DNA of 64,000 nt from Clostridia bacterium (GTDB lineage Bacteria > Bacillota > Clostridia > TANB77 > CAG-508). Below, piece after piece: positions 33,961 through 43,455 of the stretch. The stretch lies in NCBI GenBank assembly GCA_017517685.1, contig JAFWYK010000009.1:1-64000 (forward strand). The letters are read 5' to 3'. Below the pieces are notes generated by a model that worked only from the letters and a program-made list of their open reading frames with translations, ran no database searches and had not been told where the DNA came from. The translations under genes were made by a program, and so were the position numbers. The first letter of the stretch is position 1. The number at the start of each line of letters is the position of its first letter.

Positions 33961-34731
33961 ATGAAAAAACAAGAATTCAAACCAAATTTCCTACAAAGGT
34001 TATTATTAAGAAAAGAGGATGTTCAGACAGAACGTCTTAGAGCGTTTTATTTTAAAATGCTTGAATCTGGTAGAGTACCTGCAAAATTGAAGGTAAAAGG
34101 TGTTACACCTGAAAGAGCTGCTAGTGATTTCTTAGAAGCGATAACATATGGTACTGATTTTGATCGTAGCCAAAAGCAATATGTTATTGATCATAGATAT
34201 ACAGAAGGAGATATGGATTGTAGACTTGTTTTAGAACAAGGATATCTTTCTGATTTTGAAATTGGTTATCCTGCTACAAGATATACTGTTGAAAAAGATG
34301 GAAACATAGTAAATCAATCAACAATTGGTGCTAATCTTTTTAGAGGTACAGAAATTGTTCCAATTATGGAATATGCAAGAATTATGCATGGAGATGAAAC
34401 ATACGCATATTTAATGGAGCTTGCTGCTAAAAAATTAGAATTATTTCCATATATTCCATGCGATGCTTCTTATGATTCAGCTCATGAAAGATATAAAGGA
34501 AAATTAATGAGATTTTTAAAGCTTGATCCAACAGCGAGAAGAATTATAAAAGAGTATAAAGCATTGAATAAAGAAAAAGATAAATATGATGTTATAAAGA
34601 AACCTAAAGACATTATTAGTGAGGCAAGTAAATTAAGATTTGATAACGAGTATACAGTTGATCCACAAGTAGCAAAAGTAATTAATATGCCTGTAAGACC
34701 ACCTAAAGAAAGAGAAAGAGCTGATGATTAG
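33961..34731 (+). CDS. Unknown protein behind riboswitch copy 2
   Basis: 256 residues, mixed helix and strand, no membrane segment. It starts MKKQEFKPNFLQRLLLRKED and contains a tyrosine/acidic-rich middle (TEGDMDCRLVLEQGYLSDF). TAAGGAGG precedes the ATG. Single-gene unit with a strong terminator. No family recognised and no clear similarity to the proteins of the other two riboswitch operons, although all three are leaderless cytoplasmic proteins. Confidence 0.78.
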   Translation: MKKQEFKPNFLQRLLLRKEDVQTERLRAFYFKMLESGRVPAKLKVKGVTPERAASDFLEAITYGTDFDRSQKQYVIDHRYTEGDMDCRLVLEQGYLSDFEIGYPATRYTVEKDGNIVNQSTIGANLFRGTEIVPIMEYARIMHGDETYAYLMELAAKKLELFPYIPCDASYDSAHERYKGKLMRFLKLDPTARRIIKEYKALNKEKDKYDVIKKPKDIISEASKLRFDNEYTVDPQVAKVINMPVRPPKERERADD

Positions 34732-34747
34732 TAAGTTTTAATGTATT

Positions 34748-34775
34748 TAGCCACGCATTTAGCGTGGCTATTTAA
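34748..34775 (+). terminator. Terminator of the gene at 33961
   Basis: TAGCCACGC (34748-34756) pairs with GCGTGGCTA (34762-34770), then TTTAAATTT. Confidence 0.7.
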
Positions 34776-34866
34776 ATTTATATAAATATTTTTTTAACAT
34801 ATTGATAATGTTTTTTACTATAGATATAATATTATTAGATTATTATAAACGAAAGAGGAAAAGGAT

Positions 34867-36189
34867 ATGAAAGAAAAAGGAATATTGCTTCCTATATTTT
34901 CACTTCCAACTAAGTATGGAATAGGTGATTTCGGACACGAAGCATATGAATTTGTTGATATTCTATATGAAAATGGTATGACATATTGGAATCTTTTACC
35001 AATATGTGCAAACAATAATCTACCATATTCACCAACAAGTTATTATGCACTAGAAGAAGATTATATATCACTAGATTTACTAAAAGAGGAAGGCTTAATA
35101 AAAGATGCTGAAGTTCGTCCTTCAAAAGACAGAGCGATATATGATGATTTTAAAGAAAAGTATTATAAAGAAGCCTTTGAAAATTTTGTAAAAACAGATG
35201 ATTATTATGATTTTATTAGAATTCCAGAAATAATGGAATATGCTGAATTTATTAAAGAAACAAAAGGTGAAGAATTAGAGTATACGCTATTTTTACAATA
35301 TATTTTAAATAAACAATGGATGAATCTTAAAAAATATGCAAATTCAAAAGGTGTTAAATTAATAGGTGATATGCCAGTTTATCCTGTATTTGATTCTGCA
35401 GAAACAATGTTTCATCCTAAATGTTTTGAGATGGAAAATGGAAACTTTACTTTTGAATCTGGTACACCACCAGACTATTTTAATGAAGATGGTCAAAAAT
35501 GGGGGAATCCAGTATATTCTATTGAATACATGAGAGAAGATAACTATAAGTATTTAATAAGACGTTTTAAATTTATGCTTAAAATGTTTGATAAAATAAG
35601 AGTAGATTACTTTAGAGGTTATGATTCGTTTTTTAGAATTCCAATTGGTAAATCTGGAAAAGAAGGAGAATACCATGATGGTTTAAGTTATCCATTCTTT
35701 GATGAATTGTTTAAAGATGGAGAAGTTAAAGTAGAAGATTTAATTATTGAAGATCTTGGTGATATTAGAGATGAAACAATAGCTTTAAGAGAACATTATG
35801 GATTTACTAGACAAAAGATATTACAATTTGCATTAGAGTTATGGCATCACTATGATAAAGATAATGAGTCTGAAAATGTTGTAATGTTTCCAGGTAATCA
35901 TGATTGTCAAACAATTCATGGTTGGTATAAAACATTAAGTGATTATGATAAAGAAAATTTAAAAGAATTTTTAAGAAGAAATGAATGTTATGATATTAAT
36001 GTTAACATTGGAATAATGCAGTACTGCTCTAAATGTAAAGCTAAAATTACAATAATGACAGTTCAAGATATTTTAGGATTAGATGATAGTGCAAGAATTA
36101 ATTTGCCTGGAGTAGAATCAGAGTTGAATTGGTCATGGAAATTAATAGATTTTAATGATTTTAGAGAAAGAATAAAAGATTTTAGATAA
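34867..36189 (+). CDS. malQ: 4-alpha-glucanotransferase
   Basis: 440 residues, a little shorter than the usual 480-500 of GH77. GILLPIFSLPTKYGIGDFG at the start, GDMPVYP, the nucleophile region RVDYFRGYDSFF, the acid/base region IIEDLGDI, and PGNHDCQTIHG (usually GTHDNDT). It transfers glucan segments between chains and complements glycogen phosphorylase upstream. Ribosome site AAGAGGAAAAGG. It has a Cys-rich insertion (MQYCSKCKAKI) near 385 that I have not seen described. Confidence 0.9.
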   Translation: MKEKGILLPIFSLPTKYGIGDFGHEAYEFVDILYENGMTYWNLLPICANNNLPYSPTSYYALEEDYISLDLLKEEGLIKDAEVRPSKDRAIYDDFKEKYYKEAFENFVKTDDYYDFIRIPEIMEYAEFIKETKGEELEYTLFLQYILNKQWMNLKKYANSKGVKLIGDMPVYPVFDSAETMFHPKCFEMENGNFTFESGTPPDYFNEDGQKWGNPVYSIEYMREDNYKYLIRRFKFMLKMFDKIRVDYFRGYDSFFRIPIGKSGKEGEYHDGLSYPFFDELFKDGEVKVEDLIIEDLGDIRDETIALREHYGFTRQKILQFALELWHHYDKDNESENVVMFPGNHDCQTIHGWYKTLSDYDKENLKEFLRRNECYDINVNIGIMQYCSKCKAKITIMTVQDILGLDDSARINLPGVESELNWSWKLIDFNDFRERIKDFR

Positions 36190-36220
36190 ATTTTGTAAAA
36201 AGGGAATTTTTTATATATAG

Positions 36221-36270
36221 AATGTGAAACAATTTAGGTTTTAAAAATCTATTTTGTTTCACATTTTCTT
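36221..36270 (+). terminator. Terminator of malQ
   Basis: AATGTGAAACAA pairs with TTGTTTCACATT (36254-36265), then TTCTTTATTTT. Confidence 0.75.
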
Positions 36271-36309
36271 TATTTTATGTGGAAAAAACATATGCAAAAT
36301 AGCTCAAAT

Positions 36310-36338
36310 TTGAAGAAAAAGTGGAAATATGGTATAAT
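36310..36338 (+). promoter_or_regulatory. Promoter of the C39-like protease gene
   Basis: TTGAAG, 17 bases, TATAAT with TGG just before the -10 box. Confidence 0.75.
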
Positions 36339-36396
36339 ATAATTGGATAGCTTTAAGCTAAATTTTTATATGCCGAAAGGCAGGAGGTACTATTTT

Positions 36397-37488
36397 ATGT
36401 GGCGTAAACGGATTCTGAGAGCGATGATTTTTATTAGCGTTATCGTTGCCATAGCGGCTTCGACAAGCGTTCTCGCATTCGCAGCTAGCAGCATTGACAC
36501 CAACAAACTTGTAAGTGAAGTCACCGATAGCATAAATAATCTGAAGGAAAAGGAACTCGATATTGTTTTTACCCCCAGCGAATCTACAGAAGCAACTTTT
36601 GAGACTGCAGGCTACGCTGTAGATCCTGCATCTTTTGATGTTGCATCTGATGAAGAGTATGGTTTTGTAAACCTTATCGTAACTATTCCTAATGATTCCA
36701 CAACTCCTACTATTGAACCTACATTTTTGGCAGAAACTCCTACTATGGAGACTGAGCCAGATGAAGATTCTGTAGTAGTACAAACTGTATTAAATGATGA
36801 TCCCTTAGCAATTAACCTTATTGAAACTCATGAGAATGGTACTAAAGTTTATAGTTTCAAGAATGGAACTTATACTGTACCGTACAATCCTGTGGGCAAT
36901 GAGGCCCAAGTAAGCGAAAGCGGATATGTTGAGAAAATACTTGAGGTTCCTCAGTATTTCCAGCAGGCCTATCATAAGACCAAGTATGGTTCTCATGGCA
37001 CTGTATCCAGTCACGGTTGTGGTATTACTAGTTGTGCAATGGTGTACACTTACCTTCTTGACCGGTGGATTATGCCTGATGAACTGGCTGAAACTTACGG
37101 CCGATACAATACTCCTGTAGGTTCTGACTACGCTTTATTTACCAAATCTGCTGAAGATTTTGGTTTAGGTGTTCAGGTAACCTATAAGTGGGAAGATGTT
37201 GTGACTGCCCTTGAAAATGGATCTGTCGTTATTGCCAATGTGCAGAGCGATACCATTTTTACAAGTGGTGGACATTTCATCGTTTACTATGGTATTACTG
37301 AAGATGGAAAAATCCTTATCAATGACCCTAGTATCTATAATTATGGACAGTGGAGCTCCAAGGCTCTGACTGAGGGTTTTGCAAATGGTTTTGATCAGAA
37401 ATACTGTAAATATAGTTTCCCTTGCTGGATCTATAGCCCTAAGGATATTGAATTTGTCGCAAGTGTATCCGAAACTAACAATACTTAA
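36397..37488 (+). CDS. Secreted C39-like cysteine peptidase
   Basis: 363 residues. Signal or anchor segment at about 8-27, then about 150 residues rich in Thr, Glu and Pro (wall linker), then a papain-like C39 domain: VPQYFQQ, catalytic Cys in HGCGITSC at about 206, His in GGHFIVYYG at about 291, and NDPS. The domain cleaves peptides or cross-links outside the cell. GCAGGAGGT precedes the start. Coding sequence GC-richer than neighbours; isolated unit with its own terminator. Confidence 0.83.
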   Translation: MWRKRILRAMIFISVIVAIAASTSVLAFAASSIDTNKLVSEVTDSINNLKEKELDIVFTPSESTEATFETAGYAVDPASFDVASDEEYGFVNLIVTIPNDSTTPTIEPTFLAETPTMETEPDEDSVVVQTVLNDDPLAINLIETHENGTKVYSFKNGTYTVPYNPVGNEAQVSESGYVEKILEVPQYFQQAYHKTKYGSHGTVSSHGCGITSCAMVYTYLLDRWIMPDELAETYGRYNTPVGSDYALFTKSAEDFGLGVQVTYKWEDVVTALENGSVVIANVQSDTIFTSGGHFIVYYGITEDGKILINDPSIYNYGQWSSKALTEGFANGFDQKYCKYSFPCWIYSPKDIEFVASVSETNNT

Positions 37489-37502
37489 AAATACCTAAAT
37501 GT

Positions 37503-37540
37503 GATGCAGAGATCTTAGGATCTCTGCATCGCATTTTTTT
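37503..37540 (+). terminator. Terminator of the C39-like gene
   Basis: GATGCAGAGATC pairs with GATCTCTGCATC (37519-37530), then a T-run. Confidence 0.88.
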
Positions 37541-37671
37541 ATCCAAAATTAAAAATACAAATGGCTTTAAATAGCATAGAAACATCTTTAATTTAATTGA
37601 CTTTAAAGGGGGTTACTTATATAATTATCATGTAAAATTAATGATTTTTTAAAGAATAATAAGAGGTTTTT

Positions 37672-38700
37672 ATGAACAGTTTCATTTTTAGTTTTTTATT
37701 TAGCATAGTAATGATTTCTGCTTTTGTATATGTGGTAAAAAATCATGAAATGTTAAGTAAAATGTATGAACAAAATAAAGATAAAAAATTAGTAAAAATA
37801 ATAGTATCAACTATAGTAGGATTTACATTTTTGATATTAGTAATTATGATTGGTCAAAATATAAATACTATTATTAGATATACATTTAGCTTAGATGATC
37901 ATAAAGAAAATTTAAATATTTTTGAAAATACAGATGAATTGCTAGCAGAAGAACAAAAAAACTATAATGAATTAATTAATAAAGATTATGAAAGTAAATC
38001 AAATAGTCCATATATACCAGATGGATTTACTTATAAAGAAGGCGATGTTGAAACAGGATTTGTTATTGTAGATAGTACAGGAAGTGAGTATGTTTGGGTA
38101 CCATGTTTTAATAAAGAAGTAGGAAACGTTCCAAAACTTGAAAAACGTAATTTTACAGAAGAACCATTTATATATGCAGATGCATGCGTAAATGAAAGTA
38201 TTGAAAGCTTTTTAAAAAGTGCACTTGAAAATGGAGGTTTTTATATTTCAAGATATGAGCTTGGAAAAGAAAATGATAAGCTAGTTAGTAAAAAAGGAAT
38301 AGAGATAGAAAAAGACATCTTCCTAGATGATGCGAAGGTGTTATTAAAAAATGAAACAGAAAGTTATAACATAGAAATAATTAATGGTTATGCTTATGAT
38401 ACAGCGCTTGCATGGATAATGAAAACAAAAGATATTAAACTAGAGTTTTATGATGTAAATAAACCAATTATTTCTGGAAGGAATGAATATAACAAAATTA
38501 ATGATATTGCAGATAATATTATGGAATATACAACAGAAAATGAATATGGTTCACCAATAATAAGAGGATTTCCATTTGATGGAGATAATAGTAAATATGA
38601 TAATGTAGTAAAAAACTACGATAGATTATCTATAAAAAATGATAAGAAGACTTTTTCAGCGGGAACAAAAATTGGTATAAGAGCGATTATTTATAAATAG
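37672..38700 (+). CDS. Membrane-anchored surface protein, formylglycine-enzyme-like fold
   Basis: 342 residues. Two hydrophobic segments at about 3-22 and 42-64, then an external domain starting IPDGFTYKEGDVETGFVIVD and continuing SEYVWVPC, a pattern seen in many clostridial and prophage surface proteins related to the SUMF1/C-type-lectin fold. No active-site cysteine pair is evident, so binding rather than catalysis is likely. Followed after 21 bases by a membrane glycosyltransferase-type gene. Confidence 0.65.
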   Translation: MNSFIFSFLFSIVMISAFVYVVKNHEMLSKMYEQNKDKKLVKIIVSTIVGFTFLILVIMIGQNINTIIRYTFSLDDHKENLNIFENTDELLAEEQKNYNELINKDYESKSNSPYIPDGFTYKEGDVETGFVIVDSTGSEYVWVPCFNKEVGNVPKLEKRNFTEEPFIYADACVNESIESFLKSALENGGFYISRYELGKENDKLVSKKGIEIEKDIFLDDAKVLLKNETESYNIEIINGYAYDTALAWIMKTKDIKLEFYDVNKPIISGRNEYNKINDIADNIMEYTTENEYGSPIIRGFPFDGDNSKYDNVVKNYDRLSIKNDKKTFSAGTKIGIRAIIYK

Positions 38701-38721
38701 TTATGCGAAAGGGAAAATTAT

Positions 38722-40209
38722 ATGAAATCTAACAAAAAATTAATTAATATAATTAATATAATGTTTATTGTTGTACTTTGTTTATTTGCAGTTTCCTTGG
38801 TAGAAAAAAAGTTTCAAAATGATACATTTTTTACAATTGCTTTAGGTCAAAGAACAGTAGAACATGGTATAGAAGAATATGATCAATTAGTTTGGCATGA
38901 TAATTTAAGATTTATTCATTTAAGATGGCTTTTTGATGTTGTTATTTATGGATTAAATAATACATTTGGATATGCTGGAATTTATATATTTGTTCTTATT
39001 CTTGCAGTGATTCAAGGATTAATGTAATATGCGATAATGAATAGCTTTACTAAAAATAAAATATTTTCATTTTTTAGTTCAATAGCATTAATTAGTTGGA
39101 ATGGATATTCAGTTGCAGCTAGAGGTCAAATAATGTCTTTCACATTATTTTTAATTGAATTTTATGCACTTAATAAACTTATTAATGAAAAGAAAAAAAT
39201 ATTTATACCGGTATTACTTACAATACCATTATTAGTTGTAAATTTCCATGCTTCGGTTTTACCAGTATATTTTGTGTTTTATTTACCATATATCGCAGAG
39301 TATATAGTATCTAAGCTTAAGATAATTAATAGTGAAGAATCTAAAATATTAGTAAACAAAATAGATAATAAAACATTTGTAACATTAGTTATTATAATGG
39401 TGTTAAGTTTATTTATAGGATTAATATCACCTATTGGAATAGATGCCTATAAGTATATGTTTAATGTAATGGGTGGTGTATCTACTGATTTTATAGCAGA
39501 ACTTCAACCAGTAAACTTTGCTGATAATCCAGCATATGTATTTTTAATTGTTTTATTTGTAGTAATGATTGGCTTTACAAAGATAAAAGTTAGACTTACA
39601 GATTTATTATATATTGTAGGATTTTTAGTGTTATCACTTCCTACAAATAGATGCATTTTCTTTTTCTATATGTTTGCAGGATCATGTATATTAAGAATTA
39701 CATTTGAATTTATAAAAGATTCTAAATTTAAAATTAATGTATATGAAAGTAAGATTCTAATAGCGTTGTTAATACTTGTACTTGTATTAATAATAGTTTC
39801 TTCAATTAAGGGTATATATAATAAATGTGAAGAGCCATATGTAGATTATGAGAAGCTTCCAGAAAATGCAACAAATTATATTTTAAATAATATTGATCAA
39901 GACAATATGAGAATATTTAATCATTTTGACTTTGGCAGTTTCATGGAATATAAGGGAATTAAAGTGTTTTTAGATTCAAGGTCTGAAATGTATACTGAAG
40001 AATTTAATGAAGGCGTTACAATACTAGAAGATTGGTATTTAACAGATGTAGGTAAAAAATCTTATAAAGAACTTATGGAAAAATATGATATAACACATGC
40101 TATTTTATATAATGACGAATTAACAGCTTTATATATTGCAGATGACGAAGATTGGAATTGTATATATAAAGATGATACATTTTGTATATATGAAAAAGTA
40201 AATAAATAA
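38722..40209 (+). pseudogene. GT-C type membrane protein interrupted by one in-frame stop
   Basis: One continuous frame of about 495 codons with a single TAA at 39025-39027; no shift occurs. The first part holds a signal-anchor and an external loop with HDNLRFIHLRWLFD; the second, starting after the stop, has about nine membrane helices and a soluble tail (FNHFDFGSFMEYKGIKVF then LDSRSEMY). The pattern matches membrane glycosyltransferases of the GT-C type. A TAT or TAC codon for tyrosine probably mutated to TAA. Confidence 0.7.
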
Positions 40210-40224
40210 TTTAAATATAAAGTT

Positions 40225-40257
40225 AAAACCTGGAGAATAATCTCCAGGTTTTAATAT
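40225..40257. terminator. Bidirectional terminator
   Basis: AAAACCTGGAGA pairs with TCTCCAGGTTTT between converging genes. Confidence 0.85.
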
Positions 40258-40266
40258 TTTAATTAA

Positions 40267-40854
40267 TTATAAGTTTAATCTTCTTCTATAATTACCAGTT
40301 ATAAAGCTTGGTAATTTTCTAAATAATTTATATAAAATAAGTCTAATTCTTTTGTTTAATTTATATGAGAAACGTAGGCCATGTCTTGGAAATTCTAAAC
40401 CACGATCCTTCATTGGAACTAAAGCCATTGTATTTGGAACTGCATAGTTTACATTTGCTTGAGTTGTAACTACAGCAGAGTCTGTATTAAATGTTGGAAT
40501 TTGAATGCTTGCATCTAAAATTTCATCGTCTGTAAAGTCATCTTCAAATATTTCAATGCCATTTGTTTCTATATTAAATTCTTGTTTGTTATCTAATATT
40601 ATTATTTTATTAGAGTCGTCTAGTAATCTAAAGTAGATGCTTTGTACACCATTATTAGCGATTATATTGGCTGAATAAACTAGACCTTTTCTTTCCATTA
40701 GTAGTACAGTAGCTTTTTTTCTAGCTTTCTTTTTGTTATTAAAAGGTGCAAAAGAATATTCAAGTGAAATATCTCTATCTAGAGTAGAGATAATCTTTAC
40801 TAAATATTGGTTTTCCTCTAGTTTAGAAACTATGACATTGTTTGATAGTTTCAT
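40267..40854 (-). CDS. Unknown protein with basic C-terminus
   Basis: 195 residues. The first 90 residues are beta-rich (ENQYLVKIISTLDRDISLEY), then an acidic stretch, then a very basic tail ending in FITGNYRRRLNL. No signal peptide. AAAGGG precedes the start. It lies divergent to the surface-protein locus at 41073, separated by a possible operator repeat. No family recognised. Confidence 0.65.
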   Translation of the reverse strand: MKLSNNVIVSKLEENQYLVKIISTLDRDISLEYSFAPFNNKKKARKKATVLLMERKGLVYSANIIANNGVQSIYFRLLDDSNKIIILDNKQEFNIETNGIEIFEDDFTDDEILDASIQIPTFNTDSAVVTTQANVNYAVPNTMALVPMKDRGLEFPRHGLRFSYKLNKRIRLILYKLFRKLPSFITGNYRRRLNL

Positions 40855-40962
40855 GACAAACCCTTTCTTTTGTAATATCTCATTACTATTTTATTATACC
40901 TAAAAAGTAAATACAAGCGAAAATGAGTATATTTAGATATCATTTGTGTTACAAAAATGTTT

Positions 40963-40986
40963 TAAATAACGTAAGTATGTTATTTT
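40963..40986. promoter_or_regulatory. Inverted repeat in the divergent spacer
   Basis: AAATAAC and GTTATTT flank eight bases between the divergent genes at 40267 and 41073. Could be an operator. Confidence 0.35.
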
Positions 40987-41072
40987 TGATACATTTGTGT
41001 GTTATTTAACTATCTATGTCGATTATATAGTAAAATTATTGTGTATTATTATATTTAAAAGGAGATACACAA

Positions 41073-41609
41073 ATGAACAAAAAATCAAAAAATGCTTTAT
41101 TGTTAGTAGTAATATTAGCAATAGTTGGTATCGCTGTTGGATATGCAGCTTTATCACAAGAATTAGTACTTACAGGTACAGCAACTGTTAAAGGTTCATC
41201 TGATTGGAATGTACATTTTGCAGATGAAACTAAAACAACACCTTCTGAAGTAGGTGCTTCTAATGCAACAATATCATTAGATTCTAGTAAGCTAGAAGGA
41301 ACATTTGCTGCAACACTTGAACCAGGTGGAAGTGTTGCATATGAAGTTTCAATTGTAAATGATGGAACAATTGCTGCTGAAGCTCAAGCACCAGTTGTAG
41401 AAGTAGAAGGAGAAGCTAACTATGCAAAATGTACAGTAGAAGAAGTTGGTGATACTACATCAGATTTAATAGGTGATACTGTTCACACATATAGAGTAAC
41501 TTTATCTTGTGATGCAGTTGATTCAACAGATGATTTACCAACAACTGAAGTTGAAGAAACTTTTAAAGTAAGATTTAACTATGTACAAAAAACAAATGGA
41601 ACAAATTAA
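41073..41609 (+). CDS. TasA/camelysin-like secreted protein
   Basis: 178 residues. Membrane segment at about 8-28, then the motif YAALSQELVLTGTATVKG followed by a beta-sandwich (WNVHFADE, then GGSVAYEVSIVNDGTIAAEA). This layout is typical of SipW-processed proteins such as TasA and camelysin, which form fibres or sit at the surface. A SipW-type peptidase lies 1.8 kb downstream. AAAGGAGATACAC precedes the start. Followed by two hairpins before the next gene. Confidence 0.8.
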   Translation: MNKKSKNALLLVVILAIVGIAVGYAALSQELVLTGTATVKGSSDWNVHFADETKTTPSEVGASNATISLDSSKLEGTFAATLEPGGSVAYEVSIVNDGTIAAEAQAPVVEVEGEANYAKCTVEEVGDTTSDLIGDTVHTYRVTLSCDAVDSTDDLPTTEVEETFKVRFNYVQKTNGTN

Positions 41610-41618
41610 TTAAAAAAT

Positions 41619-41653
41619 AAATAACATATAAGTTTAAAACTTATGTGTTATTT
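41619..41653 (+). terminator. Long AT-rich hairpin after the TasA-like gene
   Basis: AAATAACATATAAGT pairs over 15 bases with ACTTATGTGTTATTT. No strong T-run, so it may stabilise the upstream message rather than end it. Confidence 0.6.
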
Positions 41654-41655
41654 AA

Positions 41656-41680
41656 AGGCAAGCTTCAAGGCTTGCTTTTA
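41656..41680 (+). terminator. Second hairpin after the TasA-like gene
   Basis: AGGCAAGC pairs with GCTTGCTT (41670-41677), then TTTAAAT; leaky terminator likely. Confidence 0.6.
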
Positions 41681-41714
41681 AATAGCATATAAATATGAAA
41701 AATTGAGGATAAGG

Positions 41715-43442
41715 ATGTTTAAAAGTAGAATTAGAGAAAAAAGTAAATTGAATAATAAAAAGTTTTTGCTTGCTCTATGTGTATGTATTGTATTTTTAGG
41801 GACAGCTTATTCTTCAATGAGTCAAGTGTTAACGCTTACTGGTGTTGCGACAATAAAGGGACGTGGTAGTGGTAGTTCTGGTGGAGTAGATTCTGGTGAA
41901 GGTAGTGTATTGATGAAAGGAAATTTAGAAGCATATATTTCAGAAACTGGAGGTATGTGGAGAGCTGGAACAGAATGGAATTTATCTACTAAAATTATAA
42001 TTAATAATCAAAATGATTTTGATACAACAAATTGGGAAGTAATAATTTATGCACCTGGAATAACAGGAATAACTCTTTATAATGGTGCTCAAGTAGCAGT
42101 TGATAATGCTAGTGATACAGCAACAATAACAACGAAAAATTCAGCTACAGGTGTAATTAAATCAGGAGATAGTTATACACTTGATATTGTAATAAGATTT
42201 ACAAATGAATTGTTTGAATCAATTATAGATACATTTTCACCGGAAGAATTAGAATTAATAACAGATAATGATAGATCAATTTTATATGGTTCAGGACAAG
42301 GAGATTTATCAGAAAATTTAAAAAATGCACTTCTTGAACATATAGTTTATAACTTAGCAGGAACACCTACACCAAATAATGTAGAAGTTTCAGCAAGTAC
42401 AGTTTATGAACCAGAATACAATTTAACAGATTTTACTTATACCTATGGAGAAGTAAAATTTGACGTAACTTATTCTTATTATGTAAGATATGACGGTGTA
42501 TATATAACAACAGCTAAGATTAGTGCTACAAATATATCAGATTATGATATATCTAATTTAGCATTTACTATGAAATACAATTACCCATTAAGAAGCGATT
42601 ATTATAATTCAGTAGTATCAAATTGGGGATCGGATGGACAAAACAAATTTGATAATATGTCTAGTATAAATATAGTATCAAAAACAGAGGAAGAAGTTTT
42701 ACTTGAAACTCCATCATGGAATCCTGTTGAATTAACACCAGGACAAACAAGAAATTATTATATAACACAAATAATAACACCATTAAAATTTAAATCATTT
42801 ACATTTACAGATATTTCTTACGATATATCAGGTGGAACAGCTGCAAGTGTTGAATTTGATGTACTAGAAGATGACGAAGAATTTACAGATATTGAGTATA
42901 GTGAAGTACCAGATAATACTGCAAAAGATTCAACAAACACGGTTCCAGATACAGGAACAAATGATGATGTTCAAAATAAAGTAGAAGATAACATAGTAGA
43001 AAAACCATCAGATGATATTGTAGATGATGGAAAAACTGATTCTACTGACAATGTGGAAGATGGTGTAAATAACGAAAATACAAATGTAGATAATGGATTA
43101 GTAGTAGAAAATCCATTAACTGCAAGTGTTAGTTTTGTAGAACAAGATTGGGGAAGAAAAGTATTAATTGCAACAGTGACTTTATCTAACTCAACTGAAA
43201 AAGAAATAAAATCAGCTACATTTGATTTAGTTTATGATGTACCGGTTGAAACTCAAATTGATTCAAAAGCGGTATATTCATCAGCTAGTTTAGTATCACA
43301 AACAAATGAAAAAATATCACTTACAACAGCAAGTGGAACTGTAATACCAGCAGGTGGAAGTATAACATTTACGATAAATGGTATAGATGGTTCGACTGGA
43401 ACAAGTGCTCTTACACTTTCAAATGTTGTATGTACATATTAA
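41715..43442 (+). CDS. Large secreted surface protein, likely SipW-type substrate
   Basis: 575 residues. Basic N-terminus, membrane segment at about 16-34, then YSSMSQVLTLTGVATIKG, nearly the same motif as in the TasA-like protein. A cellulose-binding-like domain follows (EWNLSTKIIINNQNDFDTTN, WEVIIYAPGI), then a second beta domain, an acidic linker with many Thr, Asn and Asp (about 400-460), and a C-terminal beta domain. Probably an extracellular adhesin or matrix protein. Confidence 0.75.
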   Translation: MFKSRIREKSKLNNKKFLLALCVCIVFLGTAYSSMSQVLTLTGVATIKGRGSGSSGGVDSGEGSVLMKGNLEAYISETGGMWRAGTEWNLSTKIIINNQNDFDTTNWEVIIYAPGITGITLYNGAQVAVDNASDTATITTKNSATGVIKSGDSYTLDIVIRFTNELFESIIDTFSPEELELITDNDRSILYGSGQGDLSENLKNALLEHIVYNLAGTPTPNNVEVSASTVYEPEYNLTDFTYTYGEVKFDVTYSYYVRYDGVYITTAKISATNISDYDISNLAFTMKYNYPLRSDYYNSVVSNWGSDGQNKFDNMSSINIVSKTEEEVLLETPSWNPVELTPGQTRNYYITQIITPLKFKSFTFTDISYDISGGTAASVEFDVLEDDEEFTDIEYSEVPDNTAKDSTNTVPDTGTNDDVQNKVEDNIVEKPSDDIVDDGKTDSTDNVEDGVNNENTNVDNGLVVENPLTASVSFVEQDWGRKVLIATVTLSNSTEKEIKSATFDLVYDVPVETQIDSKAVYSSASLVSQTNEKISLTTASGTVIPAGGSITFTINGIDGSTGTSALTLSNVVCTY

Positions 43443-43455
43443 AAATGGAGGGTAA

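Noticed and set aside
39..39027. TAA reassigned as a sense codon, suggested by in-frame TAA in the TnpV and membrane-protein genes
   Set aside because: Nearly all intact genes end with TAA, so the isolated cases are nonsense mutations.
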